Assembly: GCA_014800945.1 (NCBI GenBank) | Contig: JAAVFD010000023.1 | Coordinates: 1-64,000 of the forward strand | Source of the DNA: Barnesiella sp. | GTDB lineage: Bacteria > Bacteroidota > Bacteroidia > Bacteroidales > Muribaculaceae | Direction: 5' to 3' | DNA length: 64,000 nt | Shown: piece by piece, positions 45,634-54,783 of the stretch | Layout: the number at the start of each line of letters is the position of its first letter | How positions within the stretch are numbered: position 1 is the stretch's first letter | Notes under the pieces: generated by a model | What the model was told of the DNA's origin: nothing | Database searches by the model: none | What the model saw: only the letters and a program-made list of their open reading frames with translations | Program-made: the position numbers and the translations under genes

Positions 45634-47763
45634 ATGAGACCCGATTTTAAAGAAATAGATATTACTAAGGACGCATTCGCAACCAAAGCAGGTGCGCCTC
45701 AGAAGGGTGAAGAATGGCTCACCCCGGAACTTATTCCGGTTAAACCGGTATATACTAAGGACGATCTTGAAGGACTTGAACACCTTAATTATGTTTCAGG
45801 TATTCCTCCATTCCTCCGGGGTCCGTATAGTGCCATGTATCCTCTTCGTCCCTGGACAATCCGCCAGTATGCCGGTTTCTCTACCGCTGCCGAGAGTAAT
45901 GCTTTCTACCGCCGCAATCTTGCTGCCGGTCAGAAAGGTCTTTCTGTAGCGTTTGACCTTGCTACACACCGCGGTTATGATGCCGACCATGAAAGAGTTG
46001 TAGGTGACGTAGGTAAGGCAGGTGTGTCTATCTGCTCACTTGACGACATGAAGGTGCTCTTCGACGGTATTCCTCTCAATAAAATGTCCGTGTCCATGAC
46101 CATGAACGGTGCGGTTCTACCCGTACTCGCATTCTACATCAACGCTGGTCTTGAACAAGGTGCCAAACTGGACGAAATGGCTGGCACTATTCAGAATGAT
46201 ATTCTTAAGGAATTCATGGTGCGTAACACATATATTTACCCGCCGGAATTCTCTATGCGAATCATCGCGGATATCTTTGAATACACCTCCCAGAATATGC
46301 CCAAATTCAATAGCATCTCTATCTCCGGCTATCACATGCAGGAGGCGGGTGCTACTTGTGATATTGAGCTTGCTTATACTCTTGCCGACGGTCTTGAATA
46401 TCTCCGCGCAGGTGTTAACGCCGGCATGGATATCGACTCTTTTGCTCCACGTCTCTCATTCTTCTGGGCAATCGGCATGAATTTCTTCATGGAAATTGCC
46501 AAGATGCGTGCGGCTCGTATGCTTTGGGCGAAGATTGTAAAACAGTTCAACCCCAAGAACCCGAAATCGCTTGCTCTGCGCACTCACTCTCAGACCTCAG
46601 GTTGGAGTCTTACCGAGCAGGATCCCTTTAACAACGTCGGTAGAACTTGTATCGAGGCTATGGGCGCAGCTCTCGGTCATACCCAGTCGCTCCACACTAA
46701 CGCCCTTGATGAAGCTATAGCACTCCCCACTGACTTCTCTGCACGTATTGCACGCAATACTCAGATTTACATTCAGGAGGAAACTATGGTGACAAAACAG
46801 GTTGACCCATGGGCAGGTTCTTACTATGTTGAAGCACTCACAAATGAGATTGCTCACCGCGCTTGGGCTCACATTCAGGAAATTGAAAAACTTGGTGGTA
46901 TGGCTAAGGCTATTGAAACCGGTCTTCCAAAACTCCGTATTGAAGAGGCGGCTGCACGCACTCAGGCTCGTATTGACTCCGGTCGTCAGACAATCGTTGG
47001 TATCAACAAATATCGTCTTGACCATGAGGATCCCATTGACATCCTGGAAATTGACAATACAGAAGTTCGCAAGGAACAGATTGAGCGTCTTAAGGATGTT
47101 AAGGCTCACAGAGATGAGGCTAAAGTTAAGGAAGCGCTTGCTGCAATCACCGAATGTGTCCGCACCAAGAAAGGCAATCTCCTTGACCTCGCCGTTAAAG
47201 CAGCCGGTCTCCGTGCAACCCTCGGTGAAATAAGCGATGCTTGTGAAGATGTGGTAGGAAGATATAAAGCAGTAATCAGAACTATTTCAGGCGTGTACTC
47301 AAACGAAACCAAACAGGATCCTGACTTTGTTAAAGCTCAGAAGATGTGTGAAGAATTTGCTAAACGTGAAGGTCGTCAGCCCCGTATCATGATTGCCAAG
47401 ATGGGTCAGGACGGACACGATCGTGGTGCTAAAGTGGTTGCTACCGGTTATGCCGACTGCGGATTTGACGTAGATATGGGACCACTCTTCCAGACACCCG
47501 CTGAAGCTGCCCGTCAGGCGGTTGAGAATGACGTCCACATTCTTGGTGTAAGCTCTCTTGCTGCCGGTCACAAGACTCTTGTGCCTCAGGTTATTGAAGA
47601 ACTCAAGAAACTCGGCAGAGAGGACATACTCGTCACAGCCGGTGGTGTGATTCCCGCTCAGGACTATGACTTCCTCTACAAAGCGGGTGTTGCTGCGATT
47701 TTCGGACCCGGTACCAGAATCCCGGAAAGCGCAATCAAGATGCTTGAACTGCTCGAAGACTAA
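45634..47763 (+). CDS. mutB: Methylmalonyl-CoA mutase large subunit
   Basis: 709 residues. The substrate barrel has [11 protein letters not shown] near 72 and [10 protein letters not shown] near 228. The B12-binding domain (about 575-705) carries GQDGHDRG near 590, with the cobalt-ligand His, followed by the Ser/Gly-rich VSSLAAGH near 635. This is the catalytic adenosylcobalamin subunit. A rho-independent terminator follows the gene. Confidence 0.96.
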   Translation: MRPDFKEIDITKDAFATKAGAPQKGEEWLTPELIPVKPVYTKDDLEGLEHLNYVSGIPPFLRGPYSAMYPLRPWTIRQYAGFSTAAESNAFYRRNLAAGQKGLSVAFDLATHRGYDADHERVVGDVGKAGVSICSLDDMKVLFDGIPLNKMSVSMTMNGAVLPVLAFYINAGLEQGAKLDEMAGTIQNDILKEFMVRNTYIYPPEFSMRIIADIFEYTSQNMPKFNSISISGYHMQEAGATCDIELAYTLADGLEYLRAGVNAGMDIDSFAPRLSFFWAIGMNFFMEIAKMRAARMLWAKIVKQFNPKNPKSLALRTHSQTSGWSLTEQDPFNNVGRTCIEAMGAALGHTQSLHTNALDEAIALPTDFSARIARNTQIYIQEETMVTKQVDPWAGSYYVEALTNEIAHRAWAHIQEIEKLGGMAKAIETGLPKLRIEEAAARTQARIDSGRQTIVGINKYRLDHEDPIDILEIDNTEVRKEQIERLKDVKAHRDEAKVKEALAAITECVRTKKGNLLDLAVKAAGLRATLGEISDACEDVVGRYKAVIRTISGVYSNETKQDPDFVKAQKMCEEFAKREGRQPRIMIAKMGQDGHDRGAKVVATGYADCGFDVDMGPLFQTPAEAARQAVENDVHILGVSSLAAGHKTLVPQVIEELKKLGREDILVTAGGVIPAQDYDFLYKAGVAAIFGPGTRIPESAIKMLELLED

Positions 47764-47784
47764 TCAATTAGTCACATAACATGA

Positions 47785-47820
47785 AAAAGGCTCCGGACGC
47801 TAACACGCCCGGAGCTTTTT
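47785..47820 (+). terminator. Intrinsic terminator after mutB
   Basis: AAAGGCTCCGG pairs with CCGGAGCTTT, followed by T's. It separates mutB from RNA copy B. Confidence 0.9.
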
Positions 47821-47854
47821 AGTGTAAAAATTTGCGTGACGCTATGAAAATTTC

Positions 47855-47862
47855 TACTTTTG
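47855..47862 (+). promoter_or_regulatory. Promoter of RNA copy B
   Basis: TACTTTTG -7 element with a TTTG -33 element at 47831-47834, 20 bases apart. Transcription should start near 47868. Confidence 0.65.
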
Positions 47863-47867
47863 CTGGT

Positions 47868-48194
47868 GCAGACCGCCATGAAGCCTCGGTCCGGGGATTG
47901 AGGGCGGGATGAGAAAACATAATTGAAAGCGTTTATCCGCGCTGATTCTTGACAACCTGGAATGTCTCGCAAACTTTCATAATAAAGTCAAGGATTGAGC
48001 AACGGTAGATGCCCGTGGATATGTAAAATATCGGCAACTCTTGGTATGGACATGTTAATCTTGTCTGCCGGAGTCTGTCATATATTGCATATATAGGCGT
48101 GGGCTTCTGCGTTGCCGTCCGACTTTATTAGGGCAATGCGAGAAGCCTCAGGTTGTAGGACGGTAATAGATACAGATTCCTACGCTTTTTTTTT
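47868..48194 (+). ncRNA. Structured RNA family, copy B
   Basis: A 5' hairpin pairs CCGCC 47873-47877 with GGCGG 47903-47907. The closing helix pairs GAAAGCGT 47925-47932 with ACGCTTTT 48182-48189 and runs into a T-tract, like an intrinsic terminator. Inside are a TTCTTGAC/GTCAAGGA hairpin, a GACATG-type hairpin near 48047, and an outer GAGTCTGT 48071-48078/ACAGATTC 48172-48179 helix. That helix encloses a hairpin with stem GGCTTCTGCGTTGCC (from 48102)/GGCAATGCGAGAAGCC. The strand CCGTCC 48115-48120 at its loop edge can pair with GGACGG 48158-48163 (pseudoknot). A conserved 45-base tail separates it from the glycosyltransferase start. Nearly identical to copy C. Confidence 0.8.
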
Positions 48195-48202
48195 ATAACA
48201 AA

Positions 48203-48226
48203 CCGCCAACGAGGGGAAGACTGCGG
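48203..48226 (+). promoter_or_regulatory. Small tail hairpin with GAGGGG loop
   Basis: CCGC 48203-48206 pairs with GCGG 48223-48226 and exposes GAGGGG in the loop, 24 bases before the start codon. The same arrangement occurs in copies C and D. It may mask or present a purine-rich ribosome contact site. Confidence 0.45.
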
Positions 48227-48239
48227 CACTTTTTTACCA

Positions 48240-49256
48240 ATGTCAGTTACTAATCCGGAAGTTTCGATAATTGTACCGGTTTATAAGGTTGAGAGATATT
48301 TAAATGAATGTCTTGATTCAATAATAAATCAGACTTTCACTGATTGGGAATGTATTCTTATTGATGATGGGTCTCCTGACAATAGTGGTAAAATTTGTGA
48401 TGAATACGCCTCTAAAGATACCCGATTTCAAGTGATTCATCGTAATAATGGTGGGTTGTCAGCAGCTCGTAACACCGGGCTATCAGTTTCCAGAGGAAGA
48501 TTTATAAGTTTTATTGATTCGGATGATATAGTTCATCCTGAATTTTTAAGCAACTTGTATAATTTAATAACATCGTATAAGACGGATATGGCACAAGTTT
48601 CATATGAATCAATGTTTTCAACATTTACAAGGAAGAAACATTTGGTTGATGAGATTACAGTGCTTAATCGTTCTGAGGTTATGTCCCGTTTATTAACCGG
48701 TAAATCAATGCCTAATTATCTTTGTATAAAACTGTTCAAAAAAGACATAATAGATTCACCGCTTCCCGAAAATATGGCTTTTGAAGATATTTTTGTGATG
48801 GGACAGTGGGTTAAGAATATTCATAAAATGGTATTGTCACCGGAAATACTTTACACATATCGTCGTCGTGGGAGCAGTATAGTTAATACAAATTTTGCAA
48901 AGAACAGACTCGATTTTATAAAAGCAACATTCAGTGTTGCTGAAACTTTAAGGACAATTGAACCGGAGATTTTGATGCCCGAATTAATTGATAGGTATCT
49001 ATGGAAAGGCATGGTAGCTTCCGGGAAAAAGATTGCACGTTATGAACCAAATAGAGAGATTAGAAATAGTGCCATAAATAAAGTTTCTGCTATAGGACGT
49101 AATGTGGGAGTACCTCAGCTAAAGACATTAGGACTAAAAATTTGGTTTAGAGCAAGTCTTTTAACTCATCATCCAAGAGTGTTTTCTATGCTTATGCGAT
49201 TCCTTAATAAAATAGATATTCATGCTCGTTACACAAGAAATCAGCAATTTCATTGA
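48240..49256 (+). CDS. Family 2 glycosyltransferase, cargo of RNA copy B
   Basis: 338 residues. The GT-A domain has VSIIVPVYKVERYL at the N-terminus, ECILIDDGSPDNSG near 37, NNGGLSAARNTGL near 70, and the DXD-like SFIDSDD near 90. It should add a sugar to a surface polysaccharide. It stands alone, without other capsule genes, is more AT-rich than the flanking mutB and MFS genes, and begins 45 bases after the U-tract of RNA copy B. This context suggests an acquired cassette. Confidence 0.88.
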   Translation: MSVTNPEVSIIVPVYKVERYLNECLDSIINQTFTDWECILIDDGSPDNSGKICDEYASKDTRFQVIHRNNGGLSAARNTGLSVSRGRFISFIDSDDIVHPEFLSNLYNLITSYKTDMAQVSYESMFSTFTRKKHLVDEITVLNRSEVMSRLLTGKSMPNYLCIKLFKKDIIDSPLPENMAFEDIFVMGQWVKNIHKMVLSPEILYTYRRRGSSIVNTNFAKNRLDFIKATFSVAETLRTIEPEILMPELIDRYLWKGMVASGKKIARYEPNREIRNSAINKVSAIGRNVGVPQLKTLGLKIWFRASLLTHHPRVFSMLMRFLNKIDIHARYTRNQQFH

Positions 49257-49328
49257 GTATAACTGCTCGAAGACTAACCAAAGTTTTTATCTATTGTCTT
49301 ATCTGACCAGATAAGTAAATAATTAATG

Positions 49329-49373
49329 AAAAAGCCTCGCTTATGAGCATTATTGCTCCAGCGGGGCTTTTAT
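49329..49373. terminator. Hairpin terminator downstream of glycosyltransferase
   Basis: AAAAGCCTCGC pairs with GCGGGGCTTTT across a loop with its own GAGCA/TGCTC stem. It lies between convergent genes. Confidence 0.8.
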
Positions 49374-49432
49374 TTTGGTCTTTAGAGACTCTAATGCCTC
49401 TAACTACTCGAAATTCATTGTTGAACCGGCTC

Positions 49433-49783
49433 TTAGTCTTTGAGTTTATCGGCAAGATTGTGGGCTGCGTCAGCTCCCTTTTCGAGGAGGTCTGATGCCA
49501 TGCCTTTGAGTTTGTCTGTAAAGTTTCCGACTTTTTCACTTGCCTGCTCCTTGATGTCGGCAAACTTGTCGCTTGCCTGACCCATAATGTCGTTAAGCTT
49601 GTCCTGAGCGGCTGCTACCTGAGCGGCTGCCTGCTCTTTAGTTGCTTCAAAAGCACTTTTGGCTGCTGCGGTTGTTTCGTTAGCTTGCGCCTTTGCGGCT
49701 GCTAATCCTTCCTGAGCTGCGAGTTTCGCTGCTTCAACACTTACCTGTGCGGCTTCCTGAGCCACTTTCTTAGAGTCTTCCAT
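49433..49783 (-). CDS. Ala-rich amphipathic helical protein
   Basis: 116 residues from MEDSKKVAQEAAQ; the ATG at 49783 is preferred to a longer frame because the composition becomes regular there. Almost entirely Ala, Lys, Glu and Gln in 11-residue-like amphipathic periods (AAKAAFEATKEQAAAQ type), as in LEA-like or apolipoprotein-like stress proteins. It has no signal peptide, membrane segment or Cys. Function unknown; a protective or membrane-surface role is only suggested by composition. Confidence 0.72.
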   Translation of the reverse strand: MEDSKKVAQEAAQVSVEAAKLAAQEGLAAAKAQANETTAAAKSAFEATKEQAAAQVAAAQDKLNDIMGQASDKFADIKEQASEKVGNFTDKLKGMASDLLEKGADAAHNLADKLKD

Positions 49784-49877
49784 ATTCAATAGTTGTTTTG
49801 TGGTTGATAATTTAACAGTCAAACGCAATAATCGCCTCTATTGTTGACTAATCTACACAGATTTATATGATTTTATG

Positions 49878-49885
49878 TACCTTTG
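49878..49885 (+). promoter_or_regulatory. -7 element TACCTTTG
   Basis: Fits TAnnTTTG, 41 bases before the MFS gene. Confidence 0.55.
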
Positions 49886-49925
49886 CATAATAATTCATAT
49901 TCATTTACAAAAATCATTTTAAGTA

Positions 49926-51389
49926 ATGGCAGAAGAAATAAAAAATAACAGCGCGACTGAAGCGGTGGCGCAACTGCTCAACGATAAGGCTTGGGCACGC
50001 TGGCTTGCACTGGTGCTCATAGCATCGATGATGTTTTTCGCATATATGTTTGTAGATGTGATGTCACCGCTACAGAGTTTGCTCGAAAAGGCTCCTCTCG
50101 GATGGTCGGCAAGTGCTTTCGGCAATTATGCAGGGGCGGAATATATGCTCAATGTATTCGGATTCCTTATTGTAGCAGGAATCATTCTTGATAAAATGGG
50201 CATCCGTTTCACCGGAGTGCTTTCTGCTTCGGTAATGGTTATCGGTGCGGTGATTAAACTCTATGCAGTCAGCAGTTGGTTTGCCGGTTCTGCTTTCGAT
50301 TTATGGCTCAGCTCATGGTGGACTGCTATGCCGGGCAGTGCGAAGCTCGCGGCATTCGGCTTCATGATTTTTGGCTGTGGATGCGAAATGGCGGGTATTA
50401 CTGTCAGCAAGGCTATTGCCAAATGGTTTGAAGGTAAGGAAATGGCTCTCGCAATGGGAATTGAAATGGCTATAGCACGTCTCGGTGTATTCGCCGTACT
50501 TTCTATTTCACCTCGTCTTTCAGAGTGGTGGGGGGCAAACGACCCTTCTGTAGTTCCTCCGGTAGCCTTCTGTACCGCTCTTCTGTTTATCGGTCTTATA
50601 AATTATACCGTATTCACTTTCATGGACATACAGCTGGACAAACAGACCGGCGCGGATAAGAAATCAGAAGGTGGAGAAGAGGAATTCAAGGTAAGCGATG
50701 TGAGCAACCTGCTCAAGAGCAAACTTTTCTGGATTATTGCTCTTCTCTGCGTGCTTTACTACTCGGCAATCTTCCCGTTCCAGCGCTTCGGCACCAATAT
50801 GCTTCAGTGCAATCTCCATATATCAGATGTAGCTGCAGCTGATATTCTCCGCTGGTTCCCGATTGGTGCGCTTATTCTAACACCTCCGTTAGGTTTCTTC
50901 CTTGACAAGGTAGGTAAAGGTGCTACAATGCTTATTATCGGTTCAATTCTTCTCATCTGCTGTCACCTTGTATTCGCGCTCGTATTACCATCTGTGCCGA
51001 GTACCGGTCTTGCTCTTGCAACTATCATAGTTCTCGGTGTATCTTTCTCACTTGTTCCGGCAGCTCTATGGCCTTCAGTGCCCAAGGTAATGGACGCCCG
51101 CTATCTCGGTAGCGCATACTCATTGATTTTCTGGGTACAGAACATAGGTCTATTCGGAGTGCCTATTCTCTTCGGCAAAATCCTTGAAGCTTCAAATGTC
51201 GGAGTGGAACCGATGGATTACAACTACACCAATCCGATGCTCATGTTTGCCGGATTCGGAGTTGCAGCGCTCTTCTTCGCTCTCTGGCTCAAGATTCTCA
51301 ATGGAAAGCATAATTATGGTCTTGAAAAACCCAATATCAAGAGCTCTGCTGAAACAGAGGAAGCAGAATCCATGACTATCGACATGTAA
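49926..51389 (+). CDS. MFS transporter
   Basis: 487 residues with about 12 transmembrane segments. The loop between segments 2 and 3 reads GIILDKMGIRFTG, close to the MFS motif A, and a second such loop GFFLDKVGKGAT lies near 325. A cytoplasmic central loop near 238-255 is charged. Substrate not deducible. It looks like a core gene in composition, with its own promoter and terminator. Confidence 0.85.
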   Translation: MAEEIKNNSATEAVAQLLNDKAWARWLALVLIASMMFFAYMFVDVMSPLQSLLEKAPLGWSASAFGNYAGAEYMLNVFGFLIVAGIILDKMGIRFTGVLSASVMVIGAVIKLYAVSSWFAGSAFDLWLSSWWTAMPGSAKLAAFGFMIFGCGCEMAGITVSKAIAKWFEGKEMALAMGIEMAIARLGVFAVLSISPRLSEWWGANDPSVVPPVAFCTALLFIGLINYTVFTFMDIQLDKQTGADKKSEGGEEEFKVSDVSNLLKSKLFWIIALLCVLYYSAIFPFQRFGTNMLQCNLHISDVAAADILRWFPIGALILTPPLGFFLDKVGKGATMLIIGSILLICCHLVFALVLPSVPSTGLALATIIVLGVSFSLVPAALWPSVPKVMDARYLGSAYSLIFWVQNIGLFGVPILFGKILEASNVGVEPMDYNYTNPMLMFAGFGVAALFFALWLKILNGKHNYGLEKPNIKSSAETEEAESMTIDM

Positions 51390-51415
51390 ATCATTTTGTC
51401 AGATCAAATATCAAA

Positions 51416-51450
51416 AATCGGGGGCTAATCATGAGATTAGCCCCCGATTG
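51416..51450. terminator. Terminator between MFS and ion channel genes
   Basis: AATCGGGGGCTAATC pairs perfectly with GATTAGCCCCCGATT around ATGA. It serves the MFS gene and, in the other direction, possibly the minus-strand operon. Confidence 0.9.
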
Positions 51451-51474
51451 TTTGTTTATAAATAATAAATAGCG

Positions 51475-52293
51475 TTAAGATGACTTTAATTTGTCTTTTT
51501 GTTCAGATAATTCCGCCATGGCAACCTGATAATTATTTATTACAGCTCCTGTAACTAAATTCAACAGTAAAAATACAGCAATGCAAAACCAAGAGACAAA
51601 ATAACAGGTGATTGCAGTAGGATGAACATTAATTATTCCTAAATCTGATGCAGTGATGAGATTATATCTTAAATCTGTCCAATCTTCTGCTGTCAGAGCT
51701 CTGAAAAGCGTGAATATCCCTTCGCCTATGTTTCCAAAAGGATCTGGAGAATTAGTAGGTGTTGGAGGAGCTACAGCCGTGAGTATTTCAATTTTCTCTG
51801 CCGATACAGGCAATCTGAACAGCGTAACACCGGCAACAGCATATAAATAGGCAAATATTAAGAATAACAAGCAATTATATATCATTGATTTTACACTTTT
51901 CGCGAGTACTGTTACAATCAGCTTGATTTCCATACTTGCACGAAGAAGCCTTAAGATTCTGAATGTCCTCATTATTCTTATCATTGTTATTGCCGATGCG
52001 TTTGTGGCAATAGATGGTGGAATCCATCCAATAATAACCAATGACAGATCAAATATATTCCAGCCATCCTTTAAGAAGTCCCTTATACTATTTGCGGCTA
52101 TAAATCTGATAACTATTTCAAACGAAAACACCCACAATATGAAGTGCTGAATATTATCAACAATAGTATTGTGCAAGGATGTTTGAACACCAATCAGTAC
52201 TGAGTTTATAATAATTATTGCCGTAATTACTATATCAAATATTTTAGACTGGCAGATTTTAATTGATGTATGTTTTAGGTCGTTAGTTAGCAT
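51475..52293 (-). CDS. Voltage-gated-type ion channel
   Basis: 272 residues with a single six-segment (S1-S6) ion transport unit. S4 is clear: MIRIMRTFRILRLLRAS near 105-121, with Arg every third residue. The pore helix and filter read TLFRALTAEDWTDL near 200, which resembles Na+/Ca2+-type filters (TxEDW). S6 and a short coiled tail follow. It should form a homotetrameric cation channel. Last gene of the minus-strand accessory operon, 79 bases after the preceding gene. Confidence 0.88.
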   Translation of the reverse strand: MLTNDLKHTSIKICQSKIFDIVITAIIIINSVLIGVQTSLHNTIVDNIQHFILWVFSFEIVIRFIAANSIRDFLKDGWNIFDLSLVIIGWIPPSIATNASAITMIRIMRTFRILRLLRASMEIKLIVTVLAKSVKSMIYNCLLFLIFAYLYAVAGVTLFRLPVSAEKIEILTAVAPPTPTNSPDPFGNIGEGIFTLFRALTAEDWTDLRYNLITASDLGIINVHPTAITCYFVSWFCIAVFLLLNLVTGAVINNYQVAMAELSEQKDKLKSS

Positions 52294-52372
52294 ACATTAG
52301 CGGTAAATTACAGTAAGAGAGGGTGAAAAATATTCACCCTCTGCTACTCTTATTTTTATAAATGAAATGAAA

Positions 52373-52906
52373 TTATGAGAATATAGGTGCAAAAGATGCA
52401 AATCCAATAAATGTATATAAATATGCTTCGACAAATCTCATATATCCAATAGATAGATCCGTTTCAAATAATTCTTTAGCACTCGAGTTCAAAACAAATA
52501 ACTTGCTATACATTTCGTCGGCATTTTGAAATCCATACACACCAAATATTGATCCAATAAAAACGCTTATTCCTATACATATCCAAAGATAGGTTTTCAT
52601 TCCTGAATGCAATGTTATTATTGAATCAAATTCACCTAATAAAAGAAGCAAGGGGGAAACTAGTATTAGCGTATAACAAACTAAAGTACCCTTCCCAATT
52701 TCTTGTGCTGCTTCAAAAGCCAGACCTGAAAATATGGCTATAGAAATTCCATACGCACTGAATTCTGCTGCTGCATCAGGATTAAATTTCAGAGATATCA
52801 TACCTGCTATATAACAAATTACTACCGTAGGTATGAATCCCCAAATTTTCATATTTGCAATCATCCACGTCTTAAATCCAGATTCTTCAATATTATAAAT
52901 TGACAT
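52373..52906 (-). CDS. Unknown membrane protein
   Basis: 177 residues with four or five hydrophobic segments (near 21-42, 50-68, 75-92, 105-125 and 158-175). I do not recognise the family. The N-terminus is soluble, beginning MSIYNIEESGFKTW. It sits third in the operon, 25 bases after the CXXCXGXG protein gene. Confidence 0.7.
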   Translation of the reverse strand: MSIYNIEESGFKTWMIANMKIWGFIPTVVICYIAGMISLKFNPDAAAEFSAYGISIAIFSGLAFEAAQEIGKGTLVCYTLILVSPLLLLLGEFDSIITLHSGMKTYLWICIGISVFIGSIFGVYGFQNADEMYSKLFVLNSSAKELFETDLSIGYMRFVEAYLYTFIGFASFAPIFS

Positions 52907-52931
52907 TGCTAAATTTTTTTAGTTAAACCTA

Positions 52932-54122
52932 TTATATTTTCTTTTTGTATTTTTTTGATAATTCTTCAATAAATGAAATAGTCGGAACAAAACCTAAATC
53001 CATGTGAAATTTATCACTAGTGATATAAAATTCACACGCATTATCGTTATATGTTATGGTAATCTTCTTTACCAATCCTTCAGGAATTTTTTTAATTTCA
53101 ATTGCAAATCCTACAAGATACTGATTCTTTTCTTTGACAAATGAACTCTTAATAATATCCTTTAAATAATCGGTAAGATACTTGTCGTCACAATCATCAC
53201 ATTCTAACTTACTAACTGTTTCAGGTTTAGAAAAATAGATTATGGAGTCCTGATTCTGGATTTTTTCAGGATAAGTAATACTGATTCGATCATTATTGTT
53301 GAATATAATTGAAGAGTCATTTTCAATTTGATATGACTCATAGAGTTTATTTACCGTTGCTGCAGATTTAGCTCCATCCTTTTTCCCTGTACCATCGCAT
53401 GCATCGCAAGGAAATGATTTTTGGCCTCCGCAATTTTCACAAATTTCAATTCCGCTTCCTTGGCATACAGGACACTGAGTTCTACGTTCCGAATAGCTAT
53501 TACGTTCATGAAGTGTACCGTCAACCCAATAGGTATCTTTACTTACAATTTCGCGATGAGTTTGTGGATTTAAGCCGGTTCCACCACAGCATGAACATGT
53601 AACTGAGCCTTTTCCGTTACACGAACTACATATTTTAATGCCAGTGCCCTTGCAATGTTTACACAATGGTACATTTCCTTTTGACCTAACCTTGATTATT
53701 CTAGGGTCAGAATCTTGTGGTGTAAGTTCACGACCTTCTAAATAAGCTCCTAAATAATCCTCAGTTAATAGAACCACTACTTCTTCATTCGTAATTTGAA
53801 AAGGTAGTTTTTCCGGCTCTAAATCAAATTCCGGTTGGTCACAATCTGTGATCACTTCACTGTTTATTTCTCTTTTGGCGTATATTTTATAACAAGAAAT
53901 ATAATATCCTTCTAAATTCTCAATTGTTGCATTATATTCAGAAAGATGCTTAAACCATCGCTTCTGGCCTGAGTCTAAATCCTCCAATTTTTTTGTCCAT
54001 AATGATATTTCACGCAATATGGACTTGATGTTAGCATTTATGTTAAGCGATAATTCATAATAATCAGTATCTGATAAAACTTCTTTTGGATCAACATCCA
54101 ATATTTGAGTATTTATTTTCAT
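52932..54122 (-). CDS. CXXCXGXG zinc-finger protein (DnaJ-type)
   Basis: 396 residues from MKINTQILD; the ATG at 54122 overlaps the upstream stop as ATGA and is preferred to a longer frame. Residues about 175-250 hold DnaJ-type zinc clusters: CKHCKGTGIKICSSCNGKG, CSCCGGTGL, CPVCQGSGIEICENCGGQ and CDACDGTGK. No J domain is present. The C-terminal part is beta-rich and unrecognised. Such a module usually binds unfolded or partner protein. A further Cys-pair, CDDCDDKY, lies near 330. Confidence 0.75.
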   Translation of the reverse strand: MKINTQILDVDPKEVLSDTDYYELSLNINANIKSILREISLWTKKLEDLDSGQKRWFKHLSEYNATIENLEGYYISCYKIYAKREINSEVITDCDQPEFDLEPEKLPFQITNEEVVVLLTEDYLGAYLEGRELTPQDSDPRIIKVRSKGNVPLCKHCKGTGIKICSSCNGKGSVTCSCCGGTGLNPQTHREIVSKDTYWVDGTLHERNSYSERRTQCPVCQGSGIEICENCGGQKSFPCDACDGTGKKDGAKSAATVNKLYESYQIENDSSIIFNNNDRISITYPEKIQNQDSIIYFSKPETVSKLECDDCDDKYLTDYLKDIIKSSFVKEKNQYLVGFAIEIKKIPEGLVKKITITYNDNACEFYITSDKFHMDLGFVPTISFIEELSKKYKKKI

Positions 54123-54739
54123 AATTCTGTAGATATTACTTTGTTCCACCAATCCCATGAGTAGCCTGCGGAGGGGTGGTACACCCACAGTACTCTTGCT
54201 TCTTTGCCATTTGAAAGGCGATAATATCCGTTTTTGACTTTGTAACCTTCAATCACAAGTTCCTCACCGTCTCTCCATCGTTCTCCGCCGGGCATATTAT
54301 CATACATACGGGTTACGCCCCAAACTATGATTAAATCGGGTTGAAGTTCATCAATTACTTCAAAGAATGCATCGGCTGAATCACGAAAATCAACCCAATC
54401 AGGCTGTATCCTTGATTGATCCGCGGATTTTTGAACATAGTTGTAGAAAGCTACGGAGTTCCAAATGTTTCTACTCTCTTCCAGGTTCGTATCATGTCCA
54501 ACCAAAGATTTTTCAAACTTATGAAATGTACCGGTCCAGCTGTCTGTTTCACCTGACATTATCACATCCATGCAATGTGTGGTGGTAAAATCAGCGCACT
54601 CATCTACATTCCCGATATTCCCACACTTGTCACACCCTCCACAAATGTGAGCTTCCCCCAAAACAAGAATCTTCTTATCAAAGATTCCACCTGAATGGTA
54701 TTTATCTCCGATCCAGGGTTTGAAAAATACTTTTCCCAT
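54119..54739 (-). CDS. UDG-like superfamily protein, first cargo gene of RNA copy C
   Basis: 206 residues from MGKVFFKPW. The ATG at 54739 follows the conserved RNA tail; the longer open frame to 54844 runs into RNA copy C and is rejected. KKILVLGEAHICGGC near the N-terminus and LIIVWGVTRMYDN near 140, with a Trp-rich C-terminus (YHPSAGYSWDWWN), resemble the uracil-DNA-glycosylase-like fold, but the catalytic motif is not clearly identifiable. A CGGCDKCGN cysteine cluster could bind metal. It overlaps the next gene by four bases. Confidence 0.65.
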   Translation of the reverse strand: MGKVFFKPWIGDKYHSGGIFDKKILVLGEAHICGGCDKCGNIGNVDECADFTTTHCMDVIMSGETDSWTGTFHKFEKSLVGHDTNLEESRNIWNSVAFYNYVQKSADQSRIQPDWVDFRDSADAFFEVIDELQPDLIIVWGVTRMYDNMPGGERWRDGEELVIEGYKVKNGYYRLSNGKEARVLWVYHPSAGYSWDWWNKVISTEL

Positions 54740-54752
54740 TATAATTAAGATG

Positions 54753-54776
54753 CCGCGGTCTTCCCCTCGTTGGCGG
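54753..54776 (-). promoter_or_regulatory. Small tail hairpin with GAGGGG loop
   Basis: On the minus strand CCGC (54776-54773) pairs with GCGG (54756-54753) around GAGGGG, just before the start of the UDG-like gene. It is the same arrangement as in copy B. Confidence 0.45.
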
Positions 54777-54783
54777 TTTGTTA

